DNA of 64,000 nucleotides, taken from positions 62,001 through 126,000 of the forward strand of contig CAJPFG010000018.1 of assembly GCA_905339235.1 (NCBI GenBank). Reading direction: 5' to 3'. Under the pieces are notes generated by a model. It had not been told where the DNA came from. It searched no databases and saw only the letters and a program-made list of their open reading frames with translations. A program made the translations under genes and the position numbers. This stretch comes from Phycisphaerales bacterium. Its GTDB lineage: Bacteria > Planctomycetota > Phycisphaerae > Phycisphaerales > UBA1924. Below are positions 49,055-58,161 of the stretch, piece by piece. Positions within the stretch are counted from its first letter, which is position 1. Every line of letters starts with the position of its first letter.

Positions 49055-50034
49055 GGGTGGGTGTCTCCGGGCAAGTCTACAAGCGCCTCGATCTCGATCA
49101 GGAGTTCGGGGCGGCAGATGTTGGCGTGGCGGAACTCGAGCGCGGCGTGCGGCATCACCCGCCGGAGTTCCTGCTCGACGGTTGCTTCATCGTCGGGATT
49201 CGCGAAGTACGCCCTGGCGTGGATGAAGTTGTCGAAGGGGTGCCGGCCATTCGCGCCGGGAGCGTGGATGTCGCGGACGCTGATGGCGAGGACCCGCAGG
49301 TTTTCGAGCGTCTCTGCAACCTGGGCGCGCGTGTCGTTGGGATGCACGGATGCTTCACCCCGCACGCTCGCGGTGCCGCCGATCATCAGGACGCGCCGGG
49401 CGTGGATCGTGGCGAGGGAGGCGCGGGCGAAGCAGGGGGGACGGGGTCCGTAGGCCGCGGAGTAGCAGTAGGCGGGGATCTGCCGCGGGTTCTCGATGTG
49501 GACGGGCGGCGAGGAGGCGGCGAGACAGTGGACGACGAGGGTGTCGGAGTTGTGTCCGATTCCGGTCGCGGCCGGCACGCGACCGGCGATTCCGCCCTGG
49601 CTGTTGGACTGCCGCGAGATGCTGTCGTGGCGGCCCATGTTGAAGACCATGTACCGATCGAGCGCGTGGCCCATGGTTTCGTGGATGGCGGGGATGAAGT
49701 TCCAGTACCGGAGCGGGAAGCGAGCCCGGCCCGATTCGCACAGACCGCCGATGGTGCTGTAGATCCGGCCGACCGCGTGCTGCAAGGCCGATGCGTCGAG
49801 GCACGACGCGTTGTGGAGTTCGCACGAGTAGAGAGCGAGAGATCCGCTATCGAGGGCCGTTGCTCGAAGGCCCTCGCCGAGTTCGAGGTGCGTCGTGCGC
49901 GGTAAAAGCGCCCGGAACTGACCGGTGACCCAACCGGGGAGGTCGAGGCCGGCCGCCCGAACTGTCTGTTCTGAACCCATGGGAATGGACGACTCCGCCG
50001 CTGAGCGAGAGACTTCCCGTGTGTATTTTATCAA
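49051..50034 (-). CDS. Chorismatase-like (FkbO/Hyg5/XanB2 group) enzyme
   Basis: A 327-residue protein resembling the chorismatase family: LRYWNFIPAIHE, the metal-free active-site phrase found in FkbO, Hyg5 and XanB2, is intact, and later GHNSDTLVVHCLA, NPRQIPAYCYSAAYGPRPPCF and the final RPELLIEIEAL also fit. Members convert chorismate to a dihydroxycyclohexadiene, to 3-hydroxybenzoate, or to 3-/4-hydroxybenzoate. In xanthomonadin synthesis 3-hydroxybenzoate primes the polyene. The TTG at 50034 overlaps the KS-CLF stop by 4 nt, like every neighbour; an ATG at 49980 is the alternative start. Which subtype it is cannot be settled by eye. Confidence 0.85.
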   Translation of the reverse strand: MIKYTREVSRSAAESSIPMGSEQTVRAAGLDLPGWVTGQFRALLPRTTHLELGEGLRATALDSGSLALYSCELHNASCLDASALQHAVGRIYSTIGGLCESGRARFPLRYWNFIPAIHETMGHALDRYMVFNMGRHDSISRQSNSQGGIAGRVPAATGIGHNSDTLVVHCLAASSPPVHIENPRQIPAYCYSAAYGPRPPCFARASLATIHARRVLMIGGTASVRGEASVHPNDTRAQVAETLENLRVLAISVRDIHAPGANGRHPFDNFIHARAYFANPDDEATVEQELRRVMPHAALEFRHANICRPELLIEIEALVDLPGDTHP

Positions 50035-52223
50035 GTGGAACCCACAGGATCACGCCGCGTGGATTCGGGCCGAATTTCGATTCCGGCAGCGCTGCCGAAG
50101 GCGTCCGCGGCGACCACGGCGAACGGCTCGATCGTGGCCTCGCGCGAGGCCAATCCGGCGATCAACGCCGCGAGGGGGCCGACGCTGAACAACTCGGGGA
50201 TCGCCGGTCGGAGGTCGGTGGTGGCCCGACCGGCGCGGTCGATCAGGGCGCGGCAGGCGGCGTCCGCGGGCGAATCGCCCAGCGCCGAGAAGAGCGGACC
50301 CTGAACGCTCCGCAGGACCTCGGCGAATGCCCTTGCGGGGTTGCCGGAGTGCCAGTGCGCGAGCCCGACCGAAGCGAGCACCGGCGCGGCGCGGCGGAGC
50401 GCGGCGGCGCGGGACTCCACTATCACCGAGACGGCGCCGGAGGCGAAGGTCTCGGCGTGGGCCGCGCAGCGCTCGTGGGCCTGATTGACGGTCTCGCAGT
50501 ATTCCTCCGCGGCGCCGACGATGACGCGATCGCAGACACCTTGGCGGATGCGGAGCGCGGCCAGGGCGAGGGCGTCGAGGCCGGCGGTGCGGGAGCCAAT
50601 GATGGACTGGCAGCCGCCGCGCAGGCCGAGCGAGAGGCTGAGTTGTGCCGCGGCGGCGTTGGGAACACCCTCGGCGAAGAGCGAGGGATTTCCGGCGCCC
50701 AGACCTTCGCGCACGACCTGCGAGTAGAACTGCTCGCAGAAGTTGGACGAGCCATGGTTGGTGCCGAGGATGACGCACGCGGCGTGATCGTGGGGGCCGG
50801 GGGTGATCGCCGCGGTCTGATACGCGTCGGCGGTCGCCGCGAGGGTGAGTTTCGAGTAGTCACTCATCCGGCGCGTACGCCGGGCGTTCACGAGGTGGTC
50901 GATCTGGGACTGGGGGATCGGCCCGGCCGGGATGGCGCCGCACGAGCGGAGGACCCGAGCGAACGCCGCGATTCCGATTGCGCCGGGGAGCACGACGCCG
51001 ATGCCGGTGATGACCGGGTCGCGGTCGGGACGCGCGTCGATGCGGCGTGGGCGCGGGGGAGAGGATGTAGTCACCACGCTGGCGTTGGTCCCGCCGAATC
51101 CGAGCGATGTGTTGATGGTCGCGCGGATGCCCTGGGGCGGGGAAGAGCGGCCGAGTTTCAGGAACTTGAACGCGGCGTCGATCGGATCGGAGTTGAGAGT
51201 GGGAGGAACCACGCCGCGTTCGCGCGCGATGATGCTCAGCACCAGTTCCACCGCGCCGGCGCCGCCCAGTGTGTGCCCGAAATGGCTCTTGAAGGCAACA
51301 ACGGGCGTGTGCTCGAGCGCCGGGCCGAACGCGGCGGCCATCGCGGCGTATTCGGACGCGTCGTTGTTCGGCGTGGATGTCGCGTGGGCCGAGATGAGGC
51401 CGATGTCATCGGGAGTGACGCCCGCCATTGACATGGCGGCGAGCATCGCGGCGGCGGCGCCGGCGCCCTCGGGGTGGGGCTGGGTCAGGTGATGCGCATC
51501 GGAAGACTCTCCGAAACCGGCGATGTAGCCGCGGGGCGGGGCCCCGCGTTGCTGCGCGTGCGAGGCGCGTTCGAGCACGATCGCGGCGAAGCCCTCGGAG
51601 GTCTTCATGCCCTCGCGCCGGGCCCCGAACGGGCGGGGCGGGCCCGGGGCGATCAGTCGGAGGCTGTCGAAGCCGGCGTACGCGTATTCGCTCAGGACGT
51701 CGTACCCGCCTGCCACGACCACGTCGATGAGGCCGGATCGGAGCAGCGTCACCGCGAGGGCCACAGCGCCCAGGCCCGAGGAGCACGCCGAGCAGGTGCT
51801 GAGCAACGGGCCATGGATGCCCAGATCGCGAGTTGCTTCCGCCAGAACGGCGAGGGCGGGGAACGATTTCAGTTCGCCCAGGTTGCCGGTGCGTAAGGCG
51901 CGCCCGGCCGCGGGCATGCCGTGGAGTGTGGTGCCCATGACGGCGCCGACGGCGGCGCCGGCGGGGAGCGAGGCGGATTGGAGGGCCCGGGAAATGGCGA
52001 ACTGCAGGTATCGAGCCTCACGCGGGAGCGGGCGCCGTGGCGGAGGGAGATCAACCGCCTGGCCCCCGCCCTTGGTGGCCAGTGTGTGCTGCTCCATGGC
52101 GGGCACCGGGCCCAGGCCGCTTTGACCGGCGAGGATGGCGTCGAAGGTGGCCTGGGGTGTGTCGCCCAGGGCGGTCACGAGCCCCAAGCCGGTAATCGCG
52201 ATGGCGTCCGTCCCGTCGCTCAC
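50031..52223 (-). CDS. Fused ketosynthase-chain length factor (KS-CLF)
   Basis: A 730-residue protein made of two beta-ketoacyl-ACP synthase domains. KS1 (about 8-385) has the full triad: Cys in STCSACSSG, His in SAHATSTPNND and His in FKSHFGHTLGG. KS2 (about 400-725) has lost the nucleophile; SIIGSRTAGLDAL replaces the usual TACATG-type motif, with Arg where Cys belongs, as in chain-length factors of type II polyketide synthases. Aryl polyene systems use separate KS and CLF subunits; here they are one chain. GTG 52223 overlaps the acyltransferase stop. It should elongate the polyene from the aromatic starter. Confidence 0.9.
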   Translation of the reverse strand: MSDGTDAIAITGLGLVTALGDTPQATFDAILAGQSGLGPVPAMEQHTLATKGGGQAVDLPPPRRPLPREARYLQFAISRALQSASLPAGAAVGAVMGTTLHGMPAAGRALRTGNLGELKSFPALAVLAEATRDLGIHGPLLSTCSACSSGLGAVALAVTLLRSGLIDVVVAGGYDVLSEYAYAGFDSLRLIAPGPPRPFGARREGMKTSEGFAAIVLERASHAQQRGAPPRGYIAGFGESSDAHHLTQPHPEGAGAAAAMLAAMSMAGVTPDDIGLISAHATSTPNNDASEYAAMAAAFGPALEHTPVVAFKSHFGHTLGGAGAVELVLSIIARERGVVPPTLNSDPIDAAFKFLKLGRSSPPQGIRATINTSLGFGGTNASVVTTSSPPRPRRIDARPDRDPVITGIGVVLPGAIGIAAFARVLRSCGAIPAGPIPQSQIDHLVNARRTRRMSDYSKLTLAATADAYQTAAITPGPHDHAACVILGTNHGSSNFCEQFYSQVVREGLGAGNPSLFAEGVPNAAAAQLSLSLGLRGGCQSIIGSRTAGLDALALAALRIRQGVCDRVIVGAAEEYCETVNQAHERCAAHAETFASGAVSVIVESRAAALRRAAPVLASVGLAHWHSGNPARAFAEVLRSVQGPLFSALGDSPADAACRALIDRAGRATTDLRPAIPELFSVGPLAALIAGLASREATIEPFAVVAADAFGSAAGIEIRPESTRRDPVGST

Positions 52224-53104
52224 GAGCGTGTCTCCTGATCCTCGATCCAGGCTTTCTCCAGCACCAGCCACTGGTCAGGGTACCGTGCCACGTACTTCGC
52301 GATCAGGGATCCGAGTTGAACGCAGATGTCGCCGTCGCTGACCTCCGGGCCGACGGGGATCGGCGGCTCCACGAATAGGCGCACCCGATCCGCGGCCCGC
52401 GCGGCGAAGACCGGCACGATGGGCGCTCCGGTGAGCCGCGCGAGGCGGGCGGGGCCGGTGGGGATGCGCACGCGCCCGTGCAGGAAGGGGACGGCGACGC
52501 CCCGCTCGCCCGCGGGAGTGCGATCCGCCTGAAGGAGGACCACTTCGTTCCGCGCCAGGGCGTCGCGGAGCCCGATCCACATCGCGATGCCGTCGTCGAT
52601 GGGCGCCTCGATGACTCCCAGGCGGCGTCGTTGGCGGCTTCGGAGCCGTTCGAACAGTTCGTATCGGTCGCGCCGGAACACGACGTGCACGTGCCGTTCC
52701 CTGGAGCGCAGGCTTGCCACGGCGGTCTCGAAGGGGCCCAGGTGCGCCGTCACGATGATGGCGCCGCGGGCGTGCGCCCGGGCCGACTCGAAGTGCTCGG
52801 CGCCGCTGACATCAACGGAGTTCAGAATGTTCGCGGCGTCGCGGTGGATGCCGAACTCCTTGACGTGCTCGAAGAAGTTGTTGACGACAGCGCGGCCGAG
52901 TCGTGAGCGCTGCGCCGGGGTTGAGTCGGGCCCGAGGATTCTGGCCGCGTTCGCGAGGGTGACGCATCGAAGATGCCGCGAGGAGCGCCACGCGATCGCC
53001 AGGGCGAGACGCTTGAGCGGCTTGAGCACCCACGGGAACGCGGTGGCGCACCAGAACAGCGAAAGCAGCCAGAAATCCGCGGCCAGGTCGCGGGCCCGCT
53101 TCAA
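52220..53104 (-). CDS. LpxL/HtrB-like acyltransferase
   Basis: A 294-residue inner-membrane acyltransferase of the lipid A late-acyltransferase superfamily. An N-terminal hydrophobic helix (FWLLSLFWCATAFPWVL) is followed by the catalytic HLGPFETA (HxxxxE) near residue 120 and LQADRTPAGERGVAVPFLHGR, with the conserved FxG-like pocket. In aryl-polyene clusters this enzyme is thought to attach the polyene to a lipid or glycerol moiety. It overlaps the LolA-like gene by 4 nt. The acyl acceptor is unknown. Confidence 0.9.
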   Translation of the reverse strand: MKRARDLAADFWLLSLFWCATAFPWVLKPLKRLALAIAWRSSRHLRCVTLANAARILGPDSTPAQRSRLGRAVVNNFFEHVKEFGIHRDAANILNSVDVSGAEHFESARAHARGAIIVTAHLGPFETAVASLRSRERHVHVVFRRDRYELFERLRSRQRRRLGVIEAPIDDGIAMWIGLRDALARNEVVLLQADRTPAGERGVAVPFLHGRVRIPTGPARLARLTGAPIVPVFAARAADRVRLFVEPPIPVGPEVSDGDICVQLGSLIAKYVARYPDQWLVLEKAWIEDQETRS

Positions 53105-53847
53105 CGCCCGGGCCCCGCGCCGCGCTGCGGCGGTTCGTCTCCGAGGGGGTGCTCGACGCGAGTACCGGCGGGCGGGGTGAACGTCACTTCCTTATCGTCG
53201 AGTTGCTCCACGAGGACGACGTGATCAAAGTCGATCTCGGTCCGGTCGCCGTCGGGCATTTCCATGGTGACTTTGGTCGCACAGGGCACCGAGGTATCCA
53301 CGATGACGGCCACGCGGAGCACATGCGCTTTGAGCGATTCGGCTTTCGGAGCCAGCGAGAGCGAGAGGAGCCGAGGCTGGTCGGCGGGCTTCGTGTCGTC
53401 GGGCAGGGGTGATTGCGCGATATCGAAGTGCTGGCGGAGTGTCTGAACTCGCGGGAGCGGCGATCCCGAAAACCCCCGCACATCCTGGGTGAGCGCGAAG
53501 ACCTCCTGCACTTTCTGGTCGGGGTAGAAAATGCACAGCGAGGTGTCGTCGATTGTCATCACGGAGGGGCGAGGCCGCTCGGTGTCCCACCTGGAGCGGG
53601 CATCCTTCACTGCGAGCGTTCCCGAGGACACCAGCGGCTTCTTGAGCATCGGCGTGAACTTGCGCTGCACGAACCTGGCACGGAGGCCCTTTACCTTGGA
53701 GGCCGCGTCGTCGAGGGCCTGAAGCCGTTGCTCAAACGTGATCGAGGGCTGGGCCACGGTAGGACGAGCGGTATCCGGCTGTCCGGGGAGGCCGCCCGCC
53801 GGCGTTGCGATCAGGACCGCCGCGAGGGCTGGGAGGACTGCTCTCAT
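53101..53847 (-). CDS. LolA-like outer-membrane lipoprotein carrier
   Basis: A 248-residue protein with a signal peptide (MRAVLPALAAVLIATPAGG). The body has LolA features: LDDAASKVKGLRARFVQRKF near the N-terminus, then SSGTLAVKDARSRWDTERPRPSVMTIDDTSLCIFYPDQ, strands typical of the half-barrel that shields a lipid. LolA-family proteins occur in most aryl-polyene clusters, where they presumably carry the lipidated pigment across the periplasm to the outer membrane. Start and stop both overlap neighbours by 4 nt. Confidence 0.88.
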   Translation of the reverse strand: MRAVLPALAAVLIATPAGGLPGQPDTARPTVAQPSITFEQRLQALDDAASKVKGLRARFVQRKFTPMLKKPLVSSGTLAVKDARSRWDTERPRPSVMTIDDTSLCIFYPDQKVQEVFALTQDVRGFSGSPLPRVQTLRQHFDIAQSPLPDDTKPADQPRLLSLSLAPKAESLKAHVLRVAVIVDTSVPCATKVTMEMPDGDRTEIDFDHVVLVEQLDDKEVTFTPPAGTRVEHPLGDEPPQRGAGPGR

Positions 53848-54257
53848 GGGCTGGTCCTCGCGTGGAGGGTGATGGACCCCTTGGCAACGACAACACCCGC
53901 GGACTCAGCGGCGACTTCGAACATGTGGAGATCGCCGAGGGATCGCACGAGCGACGAACGCAAGCGGATCTCCGCGGGGGGCGTGGCGGGAGCCGGGAAC
54001 TTGAGGTCGATATGAGCGAGAGTCGCTTTTTCCGCGCCGTGTGGCAGGCCCACGATTCCGGAAAGTTGCGCGAGAGACTCTCCGAGAAGCACGCCGGGGA
54101 CGATCGGATCGCCGGGGAAGTGGCCGCGGAAGAAATCCTCCTGGCCGGTGGCGAGCCAGACACCTTCCGCGCGGAGCCCGGGCTGTACGTCTGTGAGTCG
54201 GGTAACGAAACGGAACGGTGGCCGGTGGGGTAGTCGATCCAGCAGCGTCACGCTCAA
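53844..54257 (-). CDS. 3-hydroxyacyl-ACP dehydratase (FabZ/ApeI-like)
   Basis: A 137-residue hot-dog-fold dehydratase. LPHRPPFRFV contains the catalytic His (about residue 11), and GHFPGDPIVPGVLLGESLAQLSG contains the GHFP signature and catalytic Glu. It removes water from each beta-hydroxyacyl intermediate, generating the conjugated double bonds. It overlaps the ACP gene by 4 nt. No ketoreductase for the preceding step is present in this operon. Confidence 0.93.
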   Translation of the reverse strand: MSVTLLDRLPHRPPFRFVTRLTDVQPGLRAEGVWLATGQEDFFRGHFPGDPIVPGVLLGESLAQLSGIVGLPHGAEKATLAHIDLKFPAPATPPAEIRLRSSLVRSLGDLHMFEVAAESAGVVVAKGSITLHARTSP

Positions 54258-54517
54258 CTCCCTGAAAGGGATCGCCTGGAATCAACGAAGTTCGCAAGGG
54301 TTGTGACACTCGTGAAGGCGGCGCGGCTGACGGATTCGTTGGGAATCTTGATGCCGAACTCTTTTTCGAGCGACGTCACGAGGAGGAGAATGTCCAGCGA
54401 GTCGATATCGAAATCCCCGCCGGCGAGGGGCATGTCGTCGGCGATGACGGCGTCATCGCCGAGTTTGAGGTCCCGCCGCAAGATCGACTTTACCGATTCA
54501 AGGGTTGTCGAAGGCAT
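54254..54517 (-). CDS. Acyl carrier protein
   Basis: An 87-residue ACP with the phosphopantetheine attachment serine in DFDIDSLDILLLV (about residue 40). It is the first gene of the pigment operon and should carry the growing aryl polyene. ATG 54517 is chosen since the first helix (TTLESVKSILRRDL) starts right after it; a longer frame enters the tRNA-Glu gene. Its stop overlaps the dehydratase start by 4 nt. Confidence 0.92.
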   Translation of the reverse strand: MPSTTLESVKSILRRDLKLGDDAVIADDMPLAGGDFDIDSLDILLLVTSLEKEFGIKIPNESVSRAAFTSVTTLANFVDSRRSLSGS

Positions 54518-54568
54518 CGGTCTCGCCTTGAGCGACCATGTGTTGGCGGGAGAACGGATTCCGGAAAG

Positions 54569-54643
54569 TGACCCCGATGGGATTCGAACCCATGTCACCA
54601 CCGTGAAAGGGTGGTGTCCTGGACCAGGCTAGACGACGGGGCC
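54569..54643 (-). tRNA. tRNA-Glu (TTC)
   Basis: A 75-nt cloverleaf: acceptor GGCCCCG/CGGGGTC, D arm beginning GTCTAGCCTGGTCCAGGAC, anticodon stem CCACC/GGTGG with loop CTTTCAC (anticodon TTC), T loop TTCGAAT. It ends 51 bp before the ACP start on the same strand, so it may be co-transcribed with, and lead, the pigment operon. Confidence 0.95.
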
Positions 54644-54728
54644 TGCGACCGCGCGTTGGCGGCGTCCACTGAAGTAGTTTAGGGGCGAGATCGCCCGTGG
54701 TGAAGGGTCCAGAGCGTAGCATCCGTTC

Positions 54729-55469
54729 ATGGCCGCGGCGCGTTCCGAGGCTCCGGTATCCCCGCTCAAACTCCCGAAGGGCGTTCGGACGCTGATCGTG
54801 TTTGGGGGCGCGTTCGACCCGCCGCATGAGTATCACGCGCGGTGGGTGCAGATTGTGCAGGAAAGGTTGTACGGCGCGAGCGGGTGTGTGGTGTACGTAC
54901 CCGCGGCACGGAGTCCGCTCAAGGAAGGGCCGGTCGCGTCGGACGCTCATCGGCTGGCGATGCTGCGGCTGGCGCTGCGCGGGCCGGGGAAACGGGTGAT
55001 CTGGACGGACGAGTTGGATCGCGCGGCCTGGGAACGGGCGCGCGGGACGGAAAGTCCGAGTTACACGATCGACACGCTTAAGCGGCTGGCGCGGGTAGTT
55101 CAACGCGGCGTGAAGACGCGGCTGCTCATCGGCGCGGACCAGGTCGCGGCGTTTCACCGCTGGAAGGACTATCGCGAGGTCATCCGGCGCGCGGAGCCGC
55201 TGGTGATGCCGCGCGGAAACGTTTCAACGGTGGAGGGGCTGTACACGTCGCTGCACGGCTCGGGGTGGGAGCAAGAGGAACTGGCGGCGTGGTGCACTCG
55301 GATGGCGCCCGCGCCGTTGCAGGATGTGTCGTCAACGGATGTGCGGCGCGCGTTGGCCCGGGCGAAGCGGAGTGATCCGCGAACTTGGCAGGACCACCGA
55401 GTGCTGGGAGGCCTGAATCTCCAAGTTGCACGATACATCGTGCGGCACGGGCTGTACCGCGGCGCATGA
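54729..55469 (+). CDS. nadD: Nicotinate-nucleotide adenylyltransferase-like protein
   Basis: A 246-residue nucleotidyltransferase that should convert nicotinate mononucleotide plus ATP to deamido-NAD. The nucleotide-binding motif GGAFDPPHEYHARW is present but reads PPHEYH instead of PIHxGH, and SSTDVRRAL is the ISSTxIR-type motif near the C-terminus. SPSYTIDTLKRL and LLIGADQVAAFHRWKDY are NadD features. ATG 54729 is the only plausible start. It is divergent from the tRNA-Glu/pigment operon. Confidence 0.87.
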   Translation: MAAARSEAPVSPLKLPKGVRTLIVFGGAFDPPHEYHARWVQIVQERLYGASGCVVYVPAARSPLKEGPVASDAHRLAMLRLALRGPGKRVIWTDELDRAAWERARGTESPSYTIDTLKRLARVVQRGVKTRLLIGADQVAAFHRWKDYREVIRRAEPLVMPRGNVSTVEGLYTSLHGSGWEQEELAAWCTRMAPAPLQDVSSTDVRRALARAKRSDPRTWQDHRVLGGLNLQVARYIVRHGLYRGA

Positions 55470-55491
55470 GCGGAAGCATCAAGGCAGAGGC

Positions 55492-56691
55492 TTAGGAGCA
55501 GAGTTTCTTGAGGGCCTCGGCCTTGTCGGTGCGTTCCCAGGAGAAGAACCCGAGTTTAGGGCCGCGGTGCATTTGCTTGACGCGGTCGAAGTACTGGCTC
55601 TCGAAGGGCCTTCGGCCGAAGTGGCCGTGCTTGGCGGTGGGGGCGTAGACGGGTGTTCGCAGGCCGAGGGTTTCAATGATCTTGCGGGGCGTGAGGCTGA
55701 AGACCTCGCGGACGGCCTTGGCGATCTTGTTCTCGTCGGTCTTGTTGGTGCCGAAGCAATCGACGTAGACGCTGGTGGGCTCGGCGACGCCGATGGCGTA
55801 AGAGAGTTGGATCTCGCAGCGTTCGGCGAGGCCGGCGGCGACGACGTTCTTGGCGATGTAGCGGGCCATGTACGCGGCGGAGCGGTCAACCTTGGTGGGG
55901 TCCTTGCCGGAGAAGGCGCCGCCGCCGTGGCGGCCCATGCCGCCGTAGGAATCGACGATGATCTTGCGGCCGGTAAGGCCGGTGTCGCCGTGGGGGCCGC
56001 CGATCTCGAATCGGCCGGTGGGGTTGACGTGAACTTTGATGGCGGGGTTCCACCAGTCCTTGAGCACGGGCTTGAGGACGGATTCGATGATCTGCTTCTT
56101 GAGGTCGGGCTGGCGGTCGTTCCAGGTGGGGTCGTGCTGGGTGGAGAGGACGACGGTATCGACGCGCACCGGCTTGTTGTCCTCGTACTCGATGGTGACC
56201 TGGCTCTTGGCGTCGGGGCGCAGGCCGGGGACGATCGATTCGCGCCGGACGTGGGCCTGCTGCTCGACGAGGCGGTGCGCAAGATCGACCGGGAGGGGCA
56301 TGAACTCGGGCGTGTCCTTGCAGGCGTACCCGAACATCATGCCCTGGTCGCCGGCGCCGTCCTTGTCCACACCCAGGGCGATGTCCTGGCTCTGACGATT
56401 GAGCGCGACCAGCACGGCGCAGGAATCGGCGTCGAAGCGCATCTCGGCGGTTGTGTAGCCGATCTCGCGGATGGTCTGGCGGACGAGTTCGGGGATGTCC
56501 ACATACGTGTTGGTCGTGACTTCGCCCGCGACGACGACCAGGCCGGTGGCGCACAGCGTTTCGCAGGCGACGCGGCTCATCGGGTCGTCGGCGATCATCG
56601 CGTCGAGCACCGCGTCGGAGATCTGGTCGGCGACCTTGTCGGGGTGACCCATCGACACAGACTCGGATGTGAACAGCATGGTTCGAGGCAT
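55492..56691 (-). CDS. metK: S-adenosylmethionine synthetase
   Basis: A 399-residue enzyme that makes SAM from methionine and ATP. Signatures are present in order: [37 protein letters not shown] (the strongly conserved methionine-binding hexapeptide region) and [30 protein letters not shown] 56691 places the SEGHPDK-like motif (SMGHPDK, with Met for the common Glu) at the usual distance from the N-terminus. The 205 bp upstream is shared with a divergent gene; no SAM riboswitch was recognised. Confidence 0.96.
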   Translation of the reverse strand: MPRTMLFTSESVSMGHPDKVADQISDAVLDAMIADDPMSRVACETLCATGLVVVAGEVTTNTYVDIPELVRQTIREIGYTTAEMRFDADSCAVLVALNRQSQDIALGVDKDGAGDQGMMFGYACKDTPEFMPLPVDLAHRLVEQQAHVRRESIVPGLRPDAKSQVTIEYEDNKPVRVDTVVLSTQHDPTWNDRQPDLKKQIIESVLKPVLKDWWNPAIKVHVNPTGRFEIGGPHGDTGLTGRKIIVDSYGGMGRHGGGAFSGKDPTKVDRSAAYMARYIAKNVVAAGLAERCEIQLSYAIGVAEPTSVYVDCFGTNKTDENKIAKAVREVFSLTPRKIIETLGLRTPVYAPTAKHGHFGRRPFESQYFDRVKQMHRGPKLGFFSWERTDKAEALKKLCS

Positions 56692-56896
56692 GTTCGGATT
56701 CCTCAGATTCGATCCCGGTGAAATGCCCGATGGTGTCTCCAGCGGGGGGCCGAAACAGTAGGTCGTCACCGCGCCCACTGGCCTGAAGATCAGGGCGAAA
56801 CATGGGGAAGATCGGCCCGCGAGCCGCAATTCACGCGTGATCGCCGATTCTCGCACGCCGATGATCTAGGATGTTCCCCTTCTACAGGAGACGGCG

Positions 56897-58111
56897 ATGG
56901 CGGCAAGCAATGTCCTGGTTCTGGGCGCGGGCAAGGTCGGAAAATCGGTCGCCGAACTGCTGCTGATGTGCGGCAAGGGCTCCTACCGCGTGACAATCGC
57001 CGACCGCGACCAGAGATCGCTTGATGAGGCGCTGGTCAATCTCGCGAACCTGAAGGGCAAGGTGTCGCACCCGGTCGAGTTCGACGCGGCCAGGGTCGAT
57101 GTCGGCAACCCGGCGGAGGTGCGCCGGGCGCTGCAGGGACGCGACTATGTCGTGTGCATGCTGCCGTTCAACTTCGTAAAGGGGATTGCGGAAGCCGCGA
57201 ACGAACTCGGTGTGCACTACTTCGACGTCACCGAGGACGTCGCGACCACAGACCACATCCGGGCGATCGACCAGGCGGGCAAGGCGAAGGTGGCGCTGGT
57301 GCCGCAGTGCGGGCTGGCGCCGGGGTATATCGCCGTAGCGGCGTACGGCGTCGCCCGGCAGTTCGACAAGGTTCACGACCTGACGCTGCGGGTCGGCGCG
57401 CTGCCGCAGTATCCGACGAACCAGTTGAAGTACAACGTCACGTGGTCCGCGGCGGGCGTCATCAACGAGTACTGCGAGCCCTGCAACGTGATGCTCAACG
57501 GGCACCCCGTGAAGGTGCCGGCCCTCGAAGGCTTGGAGCGGTTTTCGTTCGAGGGCGTGGAGTACGAGGCGTTCTACACGTCGGGCGGCGTGGGGACATT
57601 GATCGAGACGCTCCAGGGTGAGAAGCGGCTTTCTCCCGGGGCCAACGTGGCGTACAAAACGATCCGCTACCCCGGGCACCGCGACCTCATGCGGTGCCTG
57701 CTGCATGATTTGGGGCTGGCCGCGGAACGGGCCGAGCCGGACGCGAAAGGCCAGAAGTTCGACCGGTGGACGCTCATCGACCTGTTCGATCACGCGCTCG
57801 CGCGGACGCTGCAGGACGTGGTGGTGGTGTTCATCAACGCGGTGGGAGAGAAGGATGGGCGGTTGTGGCAGGTGAACTTCGAGCGAACCGTTCGGGCGAC
57901 ACCGTTGTTCGGGCGGGTCTGGCCGGCGATTGAACTGACGACCGCGGCCGGGGTGTGCGCGTTCGTGGACCTGCACCGGGCGGGCAAGATGCCGCGAAAG
58001 ACGGGGTTCATCCGCCAGGAAGAGGTGTCGCTGCCGATGTTCGCGGAGACGCCATTCGGGCAGGTGTTCGACGCGCCGGAGAAAATCGAGGCGACGGTGC
58101 GCGGTCGGTAA
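56897..58111 (+). CDS. Saccharopine dehydrogenase family protein
   Basis: A 404-residue NAD(P)-dependent enzyme. The Rossmann motif is NVLVLGAGKVGKSVAELL, followed by RDYVVCMLPFNFVKGIAEAANELGVHYFDVTED and VALVPQCGLAPGYIAVAA, the fingerprints of the saccharopine/homospermidine/carboxynorspermidine reductase-like family. The C-terminal half (YPGHRDLMRCLLHDLGL, DVVVVFINAVGEKDG) is the LYS9-like domain. It is probably a saccharopine or lysine 6-dehydrogenase-like enzyme; the exact substrate cannot be fixed from sequence. ATG 56897 follows CAGGAGA. The next gene, purM, is 50 bp downstream. Confidence 0.9.
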   Translation: MAASNVLVLGAGKVGKSVAELLLMCGKGSYRVTIADRDQRSLDEALVNLANLKGKVSHPVEFDAARVDVGNPAEVRRALQGRDYVVCMLPFNFVKGIAEAANELGVHYFDVTEDVATTDHIRAIDQAGKAKVALVPQCGLAPGYIAVAAYGVARQFDKVHDLTLRVGALPQYPTNQLKYNVTWSAAGVINEYCEPCNVMLNGHPVKVPALEGLERFSFEGVEYEAFYTSGGVGTLIETLQGEKRLSPGANVAYKTIRYPGHRDLMRCLLHDLGLAAERAEPDAKGQKFDRWTLIDLFDHALARTLQDVVVVFINAVGEKDGRLWQVNFERTVRATPLFGRVWPAIELTTAAGVCAFVDLHRAGKMPRKTGFIRQEEVSLPMFAETPFGQVFDAPEKIEATVRGR

Positions 58112-58161
58112 TCGAACGGACGTGTCGTGAGGCGGGGCCGGGCGACGGGTATCCTTGCCGC

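Noticed and set aside
56692..56896. SAM riboswitch upstream of metK
   Set aside because: No known SAM aptamer core could be recognised by eye; only a GC-rich leader is seen.
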